Positions 28,161-38,363 of a stretch of 50,479 bases of DNA are shown here, piece by piece. The stretch is from positions 1 through 50,479 of the forward strand of contig AXWR01000024.1 in assembly GCA_000482765.1 (NCBI GenBank), written 5' to 3'. A program made the translations under genes and the position numbers. The stretch's first letter is position 1; every line of letters begins with the position of its first letter. Origin of the DNA: Meiothermus taiwanensis DSM 14542. GTDB lineage: Bacteria > Deinococcota > Deinococci > Deinococcales > Thermaceae. The notes beneath the pieces were generated by a model, which saw only the letters and a list, made by a program, of their open reading frames with translations, did not search any database and had not been told where the DNA came from.

Positions 28161-29657
28161 ATGTCGGCGCTGCTCGAGCTGAAAAACATCACCAAGCGCT
28201 TTCCGGGGGTGGTCGCCAACGATAAGGTGAGCCTCGAGGTCTACCCCGGCGAGGTGCTGGCGCTTCTGGGGGAGAACGGGGCTGGCAAGTCCACCCTCGT
28301 CTCGATTCTGTATGGCCTCTACCGCCCCGACGAGGGGGAGATCTGGGTGGAGGGCCGTCCGGTGCGCATTGCCTCCCCCATGGACGCGCTCCGGCTGGGC
28401 ATCGGGCTGGTGCCCCAGCACCCCACGCTGGTAGGCCGCCACACCGTGGCCGAAAACCTGGCCCTGGGCATTGGCAGCCCCCTGTGGCCCGCGCAGCGCA
28501 TCGGGCCCCTGGTGGAGCGCATCGCCCAGGGCTACGGCCTGCAGATTGACCCCAGGGCCCCGGTCTTCCAGCTTTCACCGGGCGAGAAGCAGCGGGTGGA
28601 GATCGTGCGGGCCCTGCTGCGGGGGGCCAAGGTGCTCATCCTGGACGAGCCGACCAGCGTGCTCACCCCCCAGGAGGCCGAGGCGCTGTTCAGGGTGATG
28701 CGGGAGCTGCGGGCGGCGGGCAAGTCGCTTATTTTTATCTCCCACAAGCTCGAGGAGGTGCTGTCCATCGCCGACCGCTGCACGGTGCTGCGCCGGGGCC
28801 GGGTGGTGGGCAGCCTCTTGCGGGAAGAGGCCAGCAAGCCCAGGCTGGCCGAGCTGATGGTGGGGCGCAGCGTGAGCTTTGAGCGCAAGCGTCAAAGCGC
28901 CGCGCTGGGAGAGGTGGTGCTCGAGGTGGACGGCCTGCGGGCGAGATCCAGCCGCAACCTTCCGGCCTTGCAGGGGGTCTCCTTCCGGCTACATCGCGGG
29001 GAAATCCTGGGCCTGGCCGGGGTGGCGGGCAACGGGCAGAGCGAGCTGGTGGAGGTGCTGGCAGGGCTCAGAAGCATCGAGGCGGGCGCGGTGCGGCTCC
29101 TGGGACAGCCCCTGCCGCCCAGCCCGGCGCGGCTGTTCGATCTGGGGGTGGCCCACATCCCCGAGGATCGCATCCAGATGGGCACCGTGCCCAGCATGAA
29201 CGTGGCCGAGAACCTGGCCCTGCGCACCTTCGACCGGCCCCCCTGGGCCCGCGGCGGCCTGCTCAACCCCAGGGCCTTTGAAGAGGAAGCCCGGCGGCAG
29301 GTGCAGGCCTACGCCATCGCCACCCCCAGCCTGCGCACCCCCTCGAGGCTCCTTTCGGGCGGCAACATCCAGAAGGTGATTCTGGCCCGCGAACTGGCCG
29401 GGCAGCCCCAGCTCATCCTGGCCGTGCACCCCACCTACGGCCTCGATATTGGGGCCACCGAGCAGGTGCACCGGGTCTTGCTGGAAAAAACCCAGCAGGG
29501 CTCGGCGGTGCTTCTGGTCTCGGAGGATCTGGAGGAGCTGCTCTCGCTCTCCGACCGCATCGGGGTGCTCTACCGGGGGGCCTTGCAGGGGCCATTTGCG
29601 GTGGAAGAGGTCTCGCGCGAGGCCATCGGCCTGTGGATGACTGGGGGTGTGGCGTGA
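28161..29657 (+). CDS. BMP-type nucleoside ABC importer, duplicated ATP-binding protein
   Basis: A 498-residue protein with two ABC ATPase domains. First: Walker A GENGAGKST, signature LSPGEKQRVEI (non-canonical), Walker B VLILDEPTSVLTPQE. Second: degenerate Walker A GVAGNGQSE and signature LSGGNIQKV. The pattern matches NupA/YufO and ribose-type importers. Encoded with two permeases and a BMP-family binding protein, it powers uptake of nucleosides. Its stop overlaps the first permease start (GTGA). Location beside xdhABC, ade and guaD supports purine nucleoside import. Confidence 0.93.
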   Translation: MSALLELKNITKRFPGVVANDKVSLEVYPGEVLALLGENGAGKSTLVSILYGLYRPDEGEIWVEGRPVRIASPMDALRLGIGLVPQHPTLVGRHTVAENLALGIGSPLWPAQRIGPLVERIAQGYGLQIDPRAPVFQLSPGEKQRVEIVRALLRGAKVLILDEPTSVLTPQEAEALFRVMRELRAAGKSLIFISHKLEEVLSIADRCTVLRRGRVVGSLLREEASKPRLAELMVGRSVSFERKRQSAALGEVVLEVDGLRARSSRNLPALQGVSFRLHRGEILGLAGVAGNGQSELVEVLAGLRSIEAGAVRLLGQPLPPSPARLFDLGVAHIPEDRIQMGTVPSMNVAENLALRTFDRPPWARGGLLNPRAFEEEARRQVQAYAIATPSLRTPSRLLSGGNIQKVILARELAGQPQLILAVHPTYGLDIGATEQVHRVLLEKTQQGSAVLLVSEDLEELLSLSDRIGVLYRGALQGPFAVEEVSREAIGLWMTGGVA

Positions 29658-30709
29658 GGCTCGAGCCTCTGGCGAATGCCTCGCCCGGGCGGGTGCTGGG
29701 GGTCACGCTGGCTGCGCTGGGGCTGGCCTTTGTGCTGGTGGGCGCGGTGTTTGTGGCCTACGGGCAGAACCCCCTCGAGGTCTACCGCCTCATGCTCAGC
29801 GGCACCCTGCTGGACGCCAAGGGCTGGCAGGAGATCCTGCGCCGCAGCATCCCCCTGCTGCTGATTGGGGTGGGCCTGACCCTGGCTTTTCGCACCCAGT
29901 TCTACAACATCGGGGCTGAGGGCCAGCTTCTGCTGGGGGCGGTGCTGGCCGCCGGGGTGGCCCTCTTCCTGCCCTTGCCGGCGCCTTTGAGCCTGCCGGC
30001 CATGGCCCTGGCCGGCGCTCTGGGCGGGGCGCTGTGGTGCGGCCTGGCGGCCTGGCTGCGGCTGCGCTTCAGCGTCAATGAGATCCTCTCCACCCTGATG
30101 CTCAACTACGTGGCCCAGTCGCTGGTCATCTTCCTGATCAACGGCCCCTGGCGGGGCAAGGATGTGCGGGGCTACATCTACTCCGACCGCTTCGCCGAGT
30201 ACCAGCAGATTCCGGTCTGGGCGGGCTCGAGCGTGCATTGGCCCACCCTGCTGCTGGGGGTGCTGCTGGCCCTGGTCTTGCAGTTCGTGCTCTTCCGCAC
30301 CACCCTGGGCTTCCGCATGCGCATCGTGGGCGAGAACCCAGGGGCCGCGCGCTACCTGGGGATTGCCCAGGGCCGGGTGCTGCTGCTGCTGGCCCTCATC
30401 ACCGGCGGTATGGCCGGTCTGGCCGGGGTAGGGGAGATTGCGGGCATCCACCACCGGCTCATCGAGCCCAGCCAGCTTTCCAGTGGCTATGGCTTTACCG
30501 CCATCATCGTGGCCTGGCTGGCTCGAGGCCACCCGGCCCTGGTGCTCCTCACCGCCCCCCTGATGGGCCTGGTGCTGGCCGGGGGCGACCTGCTGAAGGT
30601 CAGCCTCAACATGCCCTTTCGCATCGTGGATATCTTCAGCGGGGTGATTCTGTTCTGCCTGATTGGTTCGGAGCTTTTTTTGCGCTACCGTGTTCGCTGG
30701 GGTAGGTAA
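29654..30709 (+). CDS. BMP-type nucleoside ABC importer permease 1
   Basis: A 351-residue membrane protein of the BPD_transp_2 family with about eight to ten helices. Conserved segments include NIGAEGQLLLGAV, the ARYLGIAQGRV region and GFTAIIVAWLA. It is similar in layout to YufP/NupB. The GTG start overlaps the ATPase stop by 4 nt. The second permease is not adjacent: a CopG-type gene and toxin remnant occupy 30755-31152. Confidence 0.9.
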   Translation: MRLEPLANASPGRVLGVTLAALGLAFVLVGAVFVAYGQNPLEVYRLMLSGTLLDAKGWQEILRRSIPLLLIGVGLTLAFRTQFYNIGAEGQLLLGAVLAAGVALFLPLPAPLSLPAMALAGALGGALWCGLAAWLRLRFSVNEILSTLMLNYVAQSLVIFLINGPWRGKDVRGYIYSDRFAEYQQIPVWAGSSVHWPTLLLGVLLALVLQFVLFRTTLGFRMRIVGENPGAARYLGIAQGRVLLLLALITGGMAGLAGVGEIAGIHHRLIEPSQLSSGYGFTAIIVAWLARGHPALVLLTAPLMGLVLAGGDLLKVSLNMPFRIVDIFSGVILFCLIGSELFLRYRVRWGR

Positions 30710-30754
30710 GACGGCCCCAATACCCGCCGGAAGCGGTTATGCTGGTACGAACTT

Positions 30755-30991
30755 ATGCGAACCACGCTGAACTTGCCCGATGACCTGTACAACCGACTCA
30801 AGCAGTTGGCCGTTCGGGAGGGAAAACCCCTAAGGGAAATAGTGCTGAGGTGCTTGGAGGAGGGTTTGAACCGTCAAGCCACCAGTACGGCTCAACGCAT
30901 CCTGCCCGTCGTGCCTGAGGCGGGTCGTAGGATTAGGGCTTACGCGCATGCGGAGCTATGGGGTCTTTTGGATGAGCCTACCGCTTCCTGA
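30755..30991 (+). CDS. CopG/ribbon-helix-helix antitoxin (VapB-like)
   Basis: A 78-residue protein starting MRTTLNLPDDLYNRLKQLA, the typical RHH strand and helix, followed by REGKPLREIVLRCLEEGL. Its C-terminal tail (RILPVVPEAGRRIRAYAHAE) would be the toxin-binding part. Proteins of this type neutralise PIN toxins. A frame directly overlapping its end resembles a disrupted PIN toxin, so this is a solitary antitoxin. It sits between two permease genes of the nucleoside importer, a clear insertion into the operon. Confidence 0.8.
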   Translation: MRTTLNLPDDLYNRLKQLAVREGKPLREIVLRCLEEGLNRQATSTAQRILPVVPEAGRRIRAYAHAELWGLLDEPTAS

Positions 30992-31152
30992 CAACATTTT
31001 CTGGTTCGCCCTGCCAGAGGATCCCCAGCGGCTGGATGACGCACTGCGAACACTGGTACGGGGATGGAAGCACCCCCTGGCTGCTTTTGCTTGTCACCTT
31101 CGACCAGGACTTCGAGCGCTTTGAGGGTCTAAGCTGCATACTGTTGTCATAG
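30972..31152 (+). pseudogene. remnant of a PIN-domain (VapC) toxin gene
   Basis: The start overlaps the end of the antitoxin gene by 20 nt, the normal VapBC arrangement. The first frame reads MSLPLPDNIFWFALPEDPQR, like a VapC N-terminus (PDxN). A different frame then ends with LLLLVTFDQDFERFEGLSC and a TAG at 31150-31152, like a VapC C-terminus with the last acidic residues. Total length is only about 60 codons versus about 130, so the middle has been deleted and the frame shifted. The toxin is inactive as encoded. Confidence 0.7.
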
Positions 31153-31158
31153 GTGCAC

Positions 31159-32031
31159 ATGGAAGAAGTCATCAACGCTTTGGCTCGAGCCCTATCCTTT
31201 GGCACCCCCCTCCTAATCGCCTGCCTGGGGGCCATCCTGAACGAGCGGGCCGGGGTGGTGAACCTGGGGGTGGAGGGCATGATGGCCCTGGGGGCCCTGG
31301 CCGGTTTTGCGGTGGCCTACGGCAGCGGGGCGGGGGATGGCAACCTCTGGCTGGCGGTGCTGGCGGCCATGCTGGCCGGGGCGCTGGCCGCTTTGCTGCA
31401 CGGCTTCGTCACCATCACTTTGCAGGCCAACCAGTTTGTCTCGGGCCTGGCCCTGACCATGGTGGGCCTGGGCACGGCGGGGCTGCTGGGCAAGCGCTAT
31501 GAGGGGCTGCCGCTCTTCAACCAGCCCCCGGAGTGGCCTTTCACCCTGGGGGCTTTTGTGCTGGCGGGTCTGCTGGCTTTTGTGCTGTATGCCACCCGCT
31601 GGGGCCTTTCGCTGCGTTCGGTGGGCGAGAACCCCGCGGCGGCCGACCTGCTGGGCATCAACGTGCTGCGGGTGCGCTACCTGGCGGTGGCGGCGGGTGG
31701 GTCGCTGGCCGGGCTGGCCGGGGCCTACCTTTCGCTGGTCTACCGCCCCTCCTGGACCGATGGCATGACCGCGGGGCTGGGCTGGATTGCGGTGGCCCTG
31801 GTGATTTTTGTGGGCTGGAGCCCGCTTCGGGCGGTGTTTGGGGCCATTTTTTTCGGCTTGCTATACTATCTCCAATTCCGGCTCCAAGGCCAGGCGGCCA
31901 TTCCTTCCGAGGTGTTCGCGAGCCTGCCGTACCTTCTGGTTATACTTGTGCTGGCCTTGTCCGGACTGCGCGGACAGCAGGGCAGTGCCCCCGAGGCTTT
32001 GGGAAAACCCTATCGGCGGGGTGAACGCTAA
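31159..32031 (+). CDS. BMP-type nucleoside ABC importer permease 2
   Basis: A 290-residue BPD_transp_2 permease (YufQ/NupC-like). It opens with a helix and then ERAGVVNLGVEGMMALGALAG, the family hallmark, followed by VGENPAAADLLGINVLRVRY. About eight helices are predicted. ATG 31159 is chosen over the GTG two codons upstream. It begins 6 nt after the toxin remnant and is followed 20 nt later by the binding protein. Confidence 0.9.
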   Translation: MEEVINALARALSFGTPLLIACLGAILNERAGVVNLGVEGMMALGALAGFAVAYGSGAGDGNLWLAVLAAMLAGALAALLHGFVTITLQANQFVSGLALTMVGLGTAGLLGKRYEGLPLFNQPPEWPFTLGAFVLAGLLAFVLYATRWGLSLRSVGENPAAADLLGINVLRVRYLAVAAGGSLAGLAGAYLSLVYRPSWTDGMTAGLGWIAVALVIFVGWSPLRAVFGAIFFGLLYYLQFRLQGQAAIPSEVFASLPYLLVILVLALSGLRGQQGSAPEALGKPYRRGER

Positions 32032-32051
32032 GTTTAGGTTGGAGGGGATGT

Positions 32052-33197
32052 ATGCGAAAGTGGTTGATTGGTACTGTGACGGCGCTGATGCTTGGCCTGG
32101 GGATGGCCCAGCCGACGGGCCTTAAAGCCTGCTTTATCTACGTAGGCCCCATCGGCGATGTGGGCTGGACCTACGCCCACGACGAGGCCCGGCGGGCCGC
32201 CGAGAAAGCCATTCCGGGGCTCACCACCCAGTACGTGGAGTCGGTCAAACCGGCCGATACCCTGGCCACGGTAGACCGGCTGGTTGCGGGCGGCTGTAAG
32301 GTGATCTTCACCACCTCATTCGACTTCATGGATCCGACCCTCGAGGCCGCCAAAAAGTACCCCGAGATCATCTTCGCCCATGCTTCCGGCTTCAAGCGGG
32401 CCCCCAACATGCTCACCTACATGGCCGACTTCTACCAGATCTACTACCTCAACGGCCTGATGGCGGGTGCGCTCACCAAGAGCGGCAAGGTGGGCTACGT
32501 GGCGGCTTTCCCCATCCCCGAGCTCAAGCGCCACATCTCGGCTTTCGCCCTGGGCGTGCGGGCGGTCAACCCCCGCGCCACCGTGAACGTGAAGTGGATC
32601 AACGCCTGGTACGACCCCGTGAAGGCCCGCGAGGCCGCCGAAGCCCTGATGGCCGAGGGCAACGACATCCTGGCCTTTACCGAGGACACCGCCACGGTCA
32701 TCCAGACCGCGGCCCGGCGCCGGGTGCCCAGCTTCAGCCACTACAACTCGATGTACAAGTACGCCCCCGACTACGTGGTCTCGGGGCAGTTGGTGGACTG
32801 GAGCGTCATTTACATCGACATCCTGAAGAAAGTGCAGAACGGCACCTACACCCCCAGGAACCTGCAGAACGTGGACTACTGGTGGCTGGCCCGCGAGAGG
32901 GCGGTGATGCTGGGGGCCCAGGTGGGCATGCCCATCAACCCCAAGTTCGAGCCGGCTCTTAAGCAGGCCAGCATGACCGTGAACGGCAGGAAGGTGAGCG
33001 TCTACGACCGGGTGATGGAGCTTTACAAAGACATCCAGAGCCCCAACCCCAAGTGGGATCCCTTCACCGGCCCCATCCGCGACCGCAACGGCGTGCTGCG
33101 CGTGCCGGCGGGGCGCAAGATGACCGTGAAGGAGCTCAACGAGATGCAGTGGGTGGCCCCTGGGGTGGTGGGCCCGGTGCCGGACGAGCCCAAATAG
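32052..33197 (+). CDS. BMP-family nucleoside-binding protein
   Basis: A 381-residue extracellular binding protein with a signal peptide (MRKWLIGTVTALMLGLGMAQ, no lipobox). BMP/PnrA features include YVGPIGDVGWTYAHDEARR, IFTTSFDFMDPTLEAAKKYP, YLNGLMAGALTKSGKVGYVA and AFTEDTATVIQ. PnrA-type relatives bind purine nucleosides. GGAGGGG lies 5 nt before the ATG. It is the last gene of the importer operon, followed by a strong terminator. Confidence 0.92.
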   Translation: MRKWLIGTVTALMLGLGMAQPTGLKACFIYVGPIGDVGWTYAHDEARRAAEKAIPGLTTQYVESVKPADTLATVDRLVAGGCKVIFTTSFDFMDPTLEAAKKYPEIIFAHASGFKRAPNMLTYMADFYQIYYLNGLMAGALTKSGKVGYVAAFPIPELKRHISAFALGVRAVNPRATVNVKWINAWYDPVKAREAAEALMAEGNDILAFTEDTATVIQTAARRRVPSFSHYNSMYKYAPDYVVSGQLVDWSVIYIDILKKVQNGTYTPRNLQNVDYWWLARERAVMLGAQVGMPINPKFEPALKQASMTVNGRKVSVYDRVMELYKDIQSPNPKWDPFTGPIRDRNGVLRVPAGRKMTVKELNEMQWVAPGVVGPVPDEPK

Positions 33198-33211
33198 TTC
33201 ATCGAGCCATT

Positions 33212-33249
33212 GGCCTGGACAGAACGCCCTCTGTCCAGGCCGGTTTTTT
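33212..33249 (+). terminator. strong terminator of the nucleoside importer operon
   Basis: A perfect 11-bp stem GGCCTGGACAG (33212-33222) / CTGTCCAGGCC (33231-33241) is followed by GGTTTTTT. Confidence 0.9.
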
Positions 33250-33300
33250 CACTCTGGCGGCTTGCGGGGGGCCTGGGCTCATTAGTACCATGCGTAGAAC

Positions 33301-35082
33301 ATGAACCTCCAGCCATCCGACCTCCAGTACGCCGTAGACGTGGCGATGGGCCGACAGCCGGGAAGCCTGCTTTTCAAAAATGCGCGGCTGGTCAATGTGT
33401 TCACGCTGGAAATCCAGCACACCCACATCCTGCTGGCCGGGCGGCTGGTGGCGGCGGTGGGGCCGGAGTACGCCTCGGCCCAAGCGATGGAGGTGGTGGA
33501 TCTGGAGGGCCGCTGGGTGGCCCCCGGCCTGATTGACGGGCACGTGCACCTCGAGTCCTCCCTGGTCTCCCCGGTGGAGTATGCGCGGGGGGTGGTGCCC
33601 CGGGGGGTGACCGGGGTGGTCACCGATCCCCACGAGATCGGCAATGTGGCCGGGGTGGCCGGCATCGAGTGGCTGATGGAGGCCAGCGAGGGGCTGCCCC
33701 TGGAGGTCTGGGTCACCGTGCCCTCCTCGGTGCCCTCCACGCCCCTGGAAACCAGCGGTGCGGTGCTGGGGCTGGCCGAGATCGAGCGGCTGCTGGCCCA
33801 CCCCAGGGTGGTGGGGGTGGCCGAGCTGATGAGCTTCCCGGCCATCCTGGCCGCCGAGGCAACCGAGCTTAGCAAGGTGCTCTTGGCCGAGCGCTTCCGC
33901 AAATCGCCCGAAGGCCACGCCCCCACCCTGATGGGGCCCGCGCTGCAGGGCTACCTGGCCAGCGGCATCGCCTCCGACCACGAGAGCACCACCCTGGAGG
34001 AAGGGCGGGCCAAGCTCGAGGCCGGCTGCTTTTTGATGGTGCGCGAAGGCTCCACCACCCGCAACCTGGAGGCCCTGGCCCCCCTGCTGCGCCCGGAGCA
34101 CGGCGACCGCATCGGCCTGGTGACCGACGACCGCCTGCCCTCCGACCTGCTCAGGGAGGGCGGGGTGGACTTCCTGGTGCGCAAGGCCATCGGGCTGGGG
34201 GTAGACCCGGCCTACGCCATCCGCGCCGGTAGCTGGAACGTGGCCCGCCACTACCGTCTTTTGCGTCGGGGAGCCATCGCCCCTGGCTTCCAGGCCGACC
34301 TGGTGGTGCTGGACGACCTGCACAGCTTCCGGGCCTGGGCGGTCTATCAGCGGGGCCGCCGGGTGGCCCACCAGGGACAACTGGAGGTGCCGCTCCCCAG
34401 GGCCGAAGCCTCGAGGGCGGTCTCCCATACCGTCCGGCTGCCCGACCTTGGCCCCCAGGATCTGCGAATTCCAGCCGGTGCAGGCAAGGTGCGGGTGATC
34501 CGGCCTATTCCGCACCAGGTGCTGACAGAGGAGGTGCGCCTCGAGCCCACGGTGCGCGATGGGGAGGTGGTGGCCGACCCCAGCCGCGACCTGGCCAAGC
34601 TGGTGTGCTTTGAGCGCCACGGCAAAAACGGCCGGATCGGCAAGGGCCTGGTGACCGCGTTTGGCCTGCAAAAAGGAGCCCTGGCCTGCACGGTGGGCCA
34701 CGACCACCACAACCTGATGGCGGTGGGGGTCTCGGACGCCGAGATCGTAACGGCGGCCCGGCGGCTCGAAGCCCTGGGCGGCGGGATGGTGGCGGTGGCC
34801 GACGGCCGGGTGCTGGCCGAGCTGGCCCTGCCCATCGCCGGCCTGATGACCGACGAGCCCTTGGAGGCGGTGGACGCCAGGCTACAGGCCCTCGAGGCCG
34901 CCGCCAAAACCCTGGGGGTGAGCCTGCCCGACCCCTACATGGTGCTTTCCTTCCTGGGGCTGGCGGTGATCCCCGAGCTGCGCCTGACCGACCACGGCCT
35001 GGTGGATGTGCGGCAGGGGGCGGTGGTGGGGCTCTATGAGAACGATCCCCTTCGGGACGGCTTGCGTCCGTACACCGAGTAG
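33301..35082 (+). CDS. ade: adenine deaminase
   Basis: A 593-residue amidohydrolase converting adenine to hypoxanthine and ammonia. N-terminal beta-sandwich residues lead to the metal motif APGLIDGHVHLESS. TDPHEIGNVAG, MGPALQGYLASGIASDHEST, LVTDDRLPSDLL and RGAIAPGFQADLVVLDDL are all characteristic of AdeC. The C-terminal domain with HDHHNLMAVG is also present, so the enzyme is full length. A TACCAT box ends 9 nt before the ATG. The product hypoxanthine would feed XdhAB. Confidence 0.95.
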   Translation: MNLQPSDLQYAVDVAMGRQPGSLLFKNARLVNVFTLEIQHTHILLAGRLVAAVGPEYASAQAMEVVDLEGRWVAPGLIDGHVHLESSLVSPVEYARGVVPRGVTGVVTDPHEIGNVAGVAGIEWLMEASEGLPLEVWVTVPSSVPSTPLETSGAVLGLAEIERLLAHPRVVGVAELMSFPAILAAEATELSKVLLAERFRKSPEGHAPTLMGPALQGYLASGIASDHESTTLEEGRAKLEAGCFLMVREGSTTRNLEALAPLLRPEHGDRIGLVTDDRLPSDLLREGGVDFLVRKAIGLGVDPAYAIRAGSWNVARHYRLLRRGAIAPGFQADLVVLDDLHSFRAWAVYQRGRRVAHQGQLEVPLPRAEASRAVSHTVRLPDLGPQDLRIPAGAGKVRVIRPIPHQVLTEEVRLEPTVRDGEVVADPSRDLAKLVCFERHGKNGRIGKGLVTAFGLQKGALACTVGHDHHNLMAVGVSDAEIVTAARRLEALGGGMVAVADGRVLAELALPIAGLMTDEPLEAVDARLQALEAAAKTLGVSLPDPYMVLSFLGLAVIPELRLTDHGLVDVRQGAVVGLYENDPLRDGLRPYTE

Positions 35083-35085
35083 AAT
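35080..35085 (+). promoter_or_regulatory. candidate leaderless -10 box of guaD overlapping the ade stop codon
   Basis: TAGAAT begins with the TAG stop of ade and ends 8 nt before the guaD ATG at 35094, so guaD may also be expressed separately from ade. Confidence 0.45.
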
Positions 35086-35093
35086 AGGTCGGC

Positions 35094-36389
<1,296 letters not shown>

Positions 36390-36390
36390 T

Positions 36391-36975
36391 ATGGAACAGG
36401 TTTACGTCGTACCCGCCTCGCTTTTTCCACCGGCCCAGGAGGCCCTTATTCCGCTCGAGGAAGCGCTCTTGCAAGCCATCGAGCAAAAGGGCTTTTTCCT
36501 CGAGCGCGCCCGCGCTGAAGAAGACCCCACCTACCGCCAGATCATCCCCTATGCCCTGGTGCGCTACCGCGAGCGGTATTTCCTGATGCGCCGCACCCAG
36601 GGCGGCGGCGAGGCCCGGCTGTATGGCCGCTACACCCTGGGGGTGGGGGGGCATATCAACCCCCAGGATGCCGGCGGCAACCCCCTCCTGAACGGCTTGC
36701 GCCGGGAGCTGGCCGAGGAGGTGGGGGTGCAGCGCTACAGCGCCCGGCCCGTGGGCTTCATCGTTTCCGATAGCAGCCCGGTGAGCCGGGTACACGCCGG
36801 GGTGGTGTTTGTGGTGGAGGCCGCCGAGGCGCCTCGGGTGATGGAAGGGGAGAAGCTAGAAGGCCGCCTGGCCTCTTTGCCGGAAGTAGAGGAGGTGTAC
36901 GAGGGGCTCGAGGGGTGGTCGCAGATCCTCGCCGCCTGGCTCGCGGCCCTAAAGAAAGCCGAGAGGCGGCCCTAG
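36391..36975 (+). CDS. Nudix-like hydrolase
   Basis: A 194-residue protein. The second half of a Nudix box is clear: R105-E-L-A-E-E-V-G-V113, with GVGGHIN just before it. The first part of the consensus (G-x5-E) is not conserved at the expected places: N97 and P91. An insertion may shift it. The C-terminal half has alternating strands (FIVSDSSPVSRVHAGVVFVV). The substrate is unknown; coupling with guaD suggests nucleotide or nucleobase derivatives, but this is a guess. Its TAG stop overlaps the DUF1850 stop on the other strand (CTAG). Confidence 0.7.
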   Translation: MEQVYVVPASLFPPAQEALIPLEEALLQAIEQKGFFLERARAEEDPTYRQIIPYALVRYRERYFLMRRTQGGGEARLYGRYTLGVGGHINPQDAGGNPLLNGLRRELAEEVGVQRYSARPVGFIVSDSSPVSRVHAGVVFVVEAAEAPRVMEGEKLEGRLASLPEVEEVYEGLEGWSQILAAWLAALKKAERRP

Positions 36976-37364
36976 GGCGGGAAGAGCAGACGGGCCCGCA
37001 GGCAGCCCCCCTGCACCTCGAGGCGGGTGCTTCCCAGGCCCAAAGCCAGCCCGGCTTCCGAGCAGTAAAAAAGTTCACGGCGCTTTTCCTGGGCCAGGGC
37101 CTGGTTCCAGGGGTAGGCCCCCCCTGTGTAGTAGGCCTCGGTCTCGGGGTCGGTGTAGGCCCGGAAGCCCTGGAAGCGCCAGGGCAGGCCAAACCTCAGG
37201 AGGACGGGTCGTTGGGTTACCGAGTTGACAAACTCCACCTGGCCTTTTGTCCAGGCCCAGAGGAGGAGCAGCCTTTGCTCCCCTTCGTTTTCTACCTCCA
37301 CGACCCGTAAAGAAAAAAGCAAAAGCCCGGCCAGGAGGATGAGCCAGGGCCGGGCTTTGAGCAT
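36972..37364 (-). CDS. DUF1850 protein of the TAXI-TRAP transporter operon
   Basis: A 130-residue protein with an N-terminal hydrophobic segment (WLILLAGLLLFSLRVV), followed by a small beta-rich domain with F.NSVTQRPVLLRF and EAYYTGGAYPWNQ. DUF1850 proteins are commonly encoded with TAXI-type TRAP transporters and are thought to be accessory. The ATG overlaps the stop of the upstream binding-protein gene by 1 nt (TAATG), so it is the last gene of the operon. Its own stop shares CTAG with the convergent Nudix-like gene. Confidence 0.75.
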   Translation of the reverse strand: MLKARPWLILLAGLLLFSLRVVEVENEGEQRLLLLWAWTKGQVEFVNSVTQRPVLLRFGLPWRFQGFRAYTDPETEAYYTGGAYPWNQALAQEKRRELFYCSEAGLALGLGSTRLEVQGGCLRARLLFPP

Positions 37365-38341
37365 TACCTTAGAGCCCCTGCCTCCCTGAAGTAGCGCAGG
37401 GCCCCCTCATGGTAGGGGATGGTGCCCCCCACGAAGCGCACGGCGTTTTGCAGGGTGGTGTCGCGGGCGGAGGCCACCGCGGCGCGCAGGGCCTCGAGGC
37501 CCTCAAAGGTGGCCTTGGTCAGGGCGTAGGCCGCTTCCTCGGGGAGGCTGGCCGGGCAGACGAAGAGGTTCCAGAAGGCCAGGCTGGGGGTGTCGATCCG
37601 AGCCCCGTAGACCGCCTTGGGGATGACCCCCGGGCCGGCCAGGCCGGGGAAGCGCTTCTGGAAGGTCTGAACCACGGTGCTCCTGGGGTCGAGAGGAAGT
37701 AGGTAGATCCGCTGCCCCTTGCGGGCTAAGGCGGCGGAAAGCTCGGTAATGGCCCCGGTGGGCAGGCCCCCGGACCAGAAGAAAGCGTCGATGGTCCCTT
37801 CGGAAAGGGCGTTGGCGCTTTCCTGGGCGCCCAGGCGCTCCTGTTTGGCGAAGTCCCTGGGCGAAAGGCCCGCGGCCTGGAGAAGAAGGAGGGCCTCCAC
37901 CTCGGTGCCCGAGCCCGGGGCCCCCGTGGAGACCCTCTTCCCCTTCAGATCCTGCACCACCCGGATGCCCGCACCCTCCCGGCTGACGATGTGGAGGTAG
38001 TTGGGGTACATGGCAAAGAGGATGCGCACGTTTTTAGCGGGCCTGTCCTTGAAACGGTCGTGGCCTCCGGTGTAGGCCAGGTAGGCGGAGTCGGGCAGGA
38101 CGGTTGCACAGTAGTAGGTGCCCCCGCCGGTGCGGTTTTCCAGGAGGAGGAGGTTGTCGATGGAGGCCGCGGTCTGGGTGGCCTGGGCCTCCGCCACCCC
38201 TGCTTTGTTCCAGATCTCGGCCAGGGTGGTGCCGTAGTAGAAGTAGACCCCACCCACCCCTCCGGTAGCCACAACCACCCGGGGCTTCTGGGCGAGGGCC
38301 AGGCCAAAGAAAGCCAGAAAGGCCAGAAACCAGTATCTCAT
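37364..38341 (-). CDS. TAXI-family TRAP transporter binding protein (copy 1)
   Basis: A 325-residue periplasmic binding protein with signal peptide MRYWFLAFLAFFGLALAQ. The TAXI pattern is clear: VVVATGGVGGVYFYYGTTLAEI, QTAASIDNLLLL, LKGKRVSTGAPGSGTEVEAL and EGTIDAFFWSGGLPTGAI. It is clearly paralogous to the protein at 40537-41526, and together they flank the permease. AAAGGAG lies 6 nt upstream of the ATG. The ligand is unknown; characterised TAXI proteins bind dicarboxylates, glutamate or similar acids. Confidence 0.92.
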   Translation of the reverse strand: MRYWFLAFLAFFGLALAQKPRVVVATGGVGGVYFYYGTTLAEIWNKAGVAEAQATQTAASIDNLLLLENRTGGGTYYCATVLPDSAYLAYTGGHDRFKDRPAKNVRILFAMYPNYLHIVSREGAGIRVVQDLKGKRVSTGAPGSGTEVEALLLLQAAGLSPRDFAKQERLGAQESANALSEGTIDAFFWSGGLPTGAITELSAALARKGQRIYLLPLDPRSTVVQTFQKRFPGLAGPGVIPKAVYGARIDTPSLAFWNLFVCPASLPEEAAYALTKATFEGLEALRAAVASARDTTLQNAVRFVGGTIPYHEGALRYFREAGALR

Positions 38342-38363
38342 GGTGCTCTCCTTTGGACTTACC

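Noticed and set aside
33199..34710. 503-codon minus-strand frame over ade
   Set aside because: Antisense shadow of adenine deaminase, whose motifs are clear on the plus strand.
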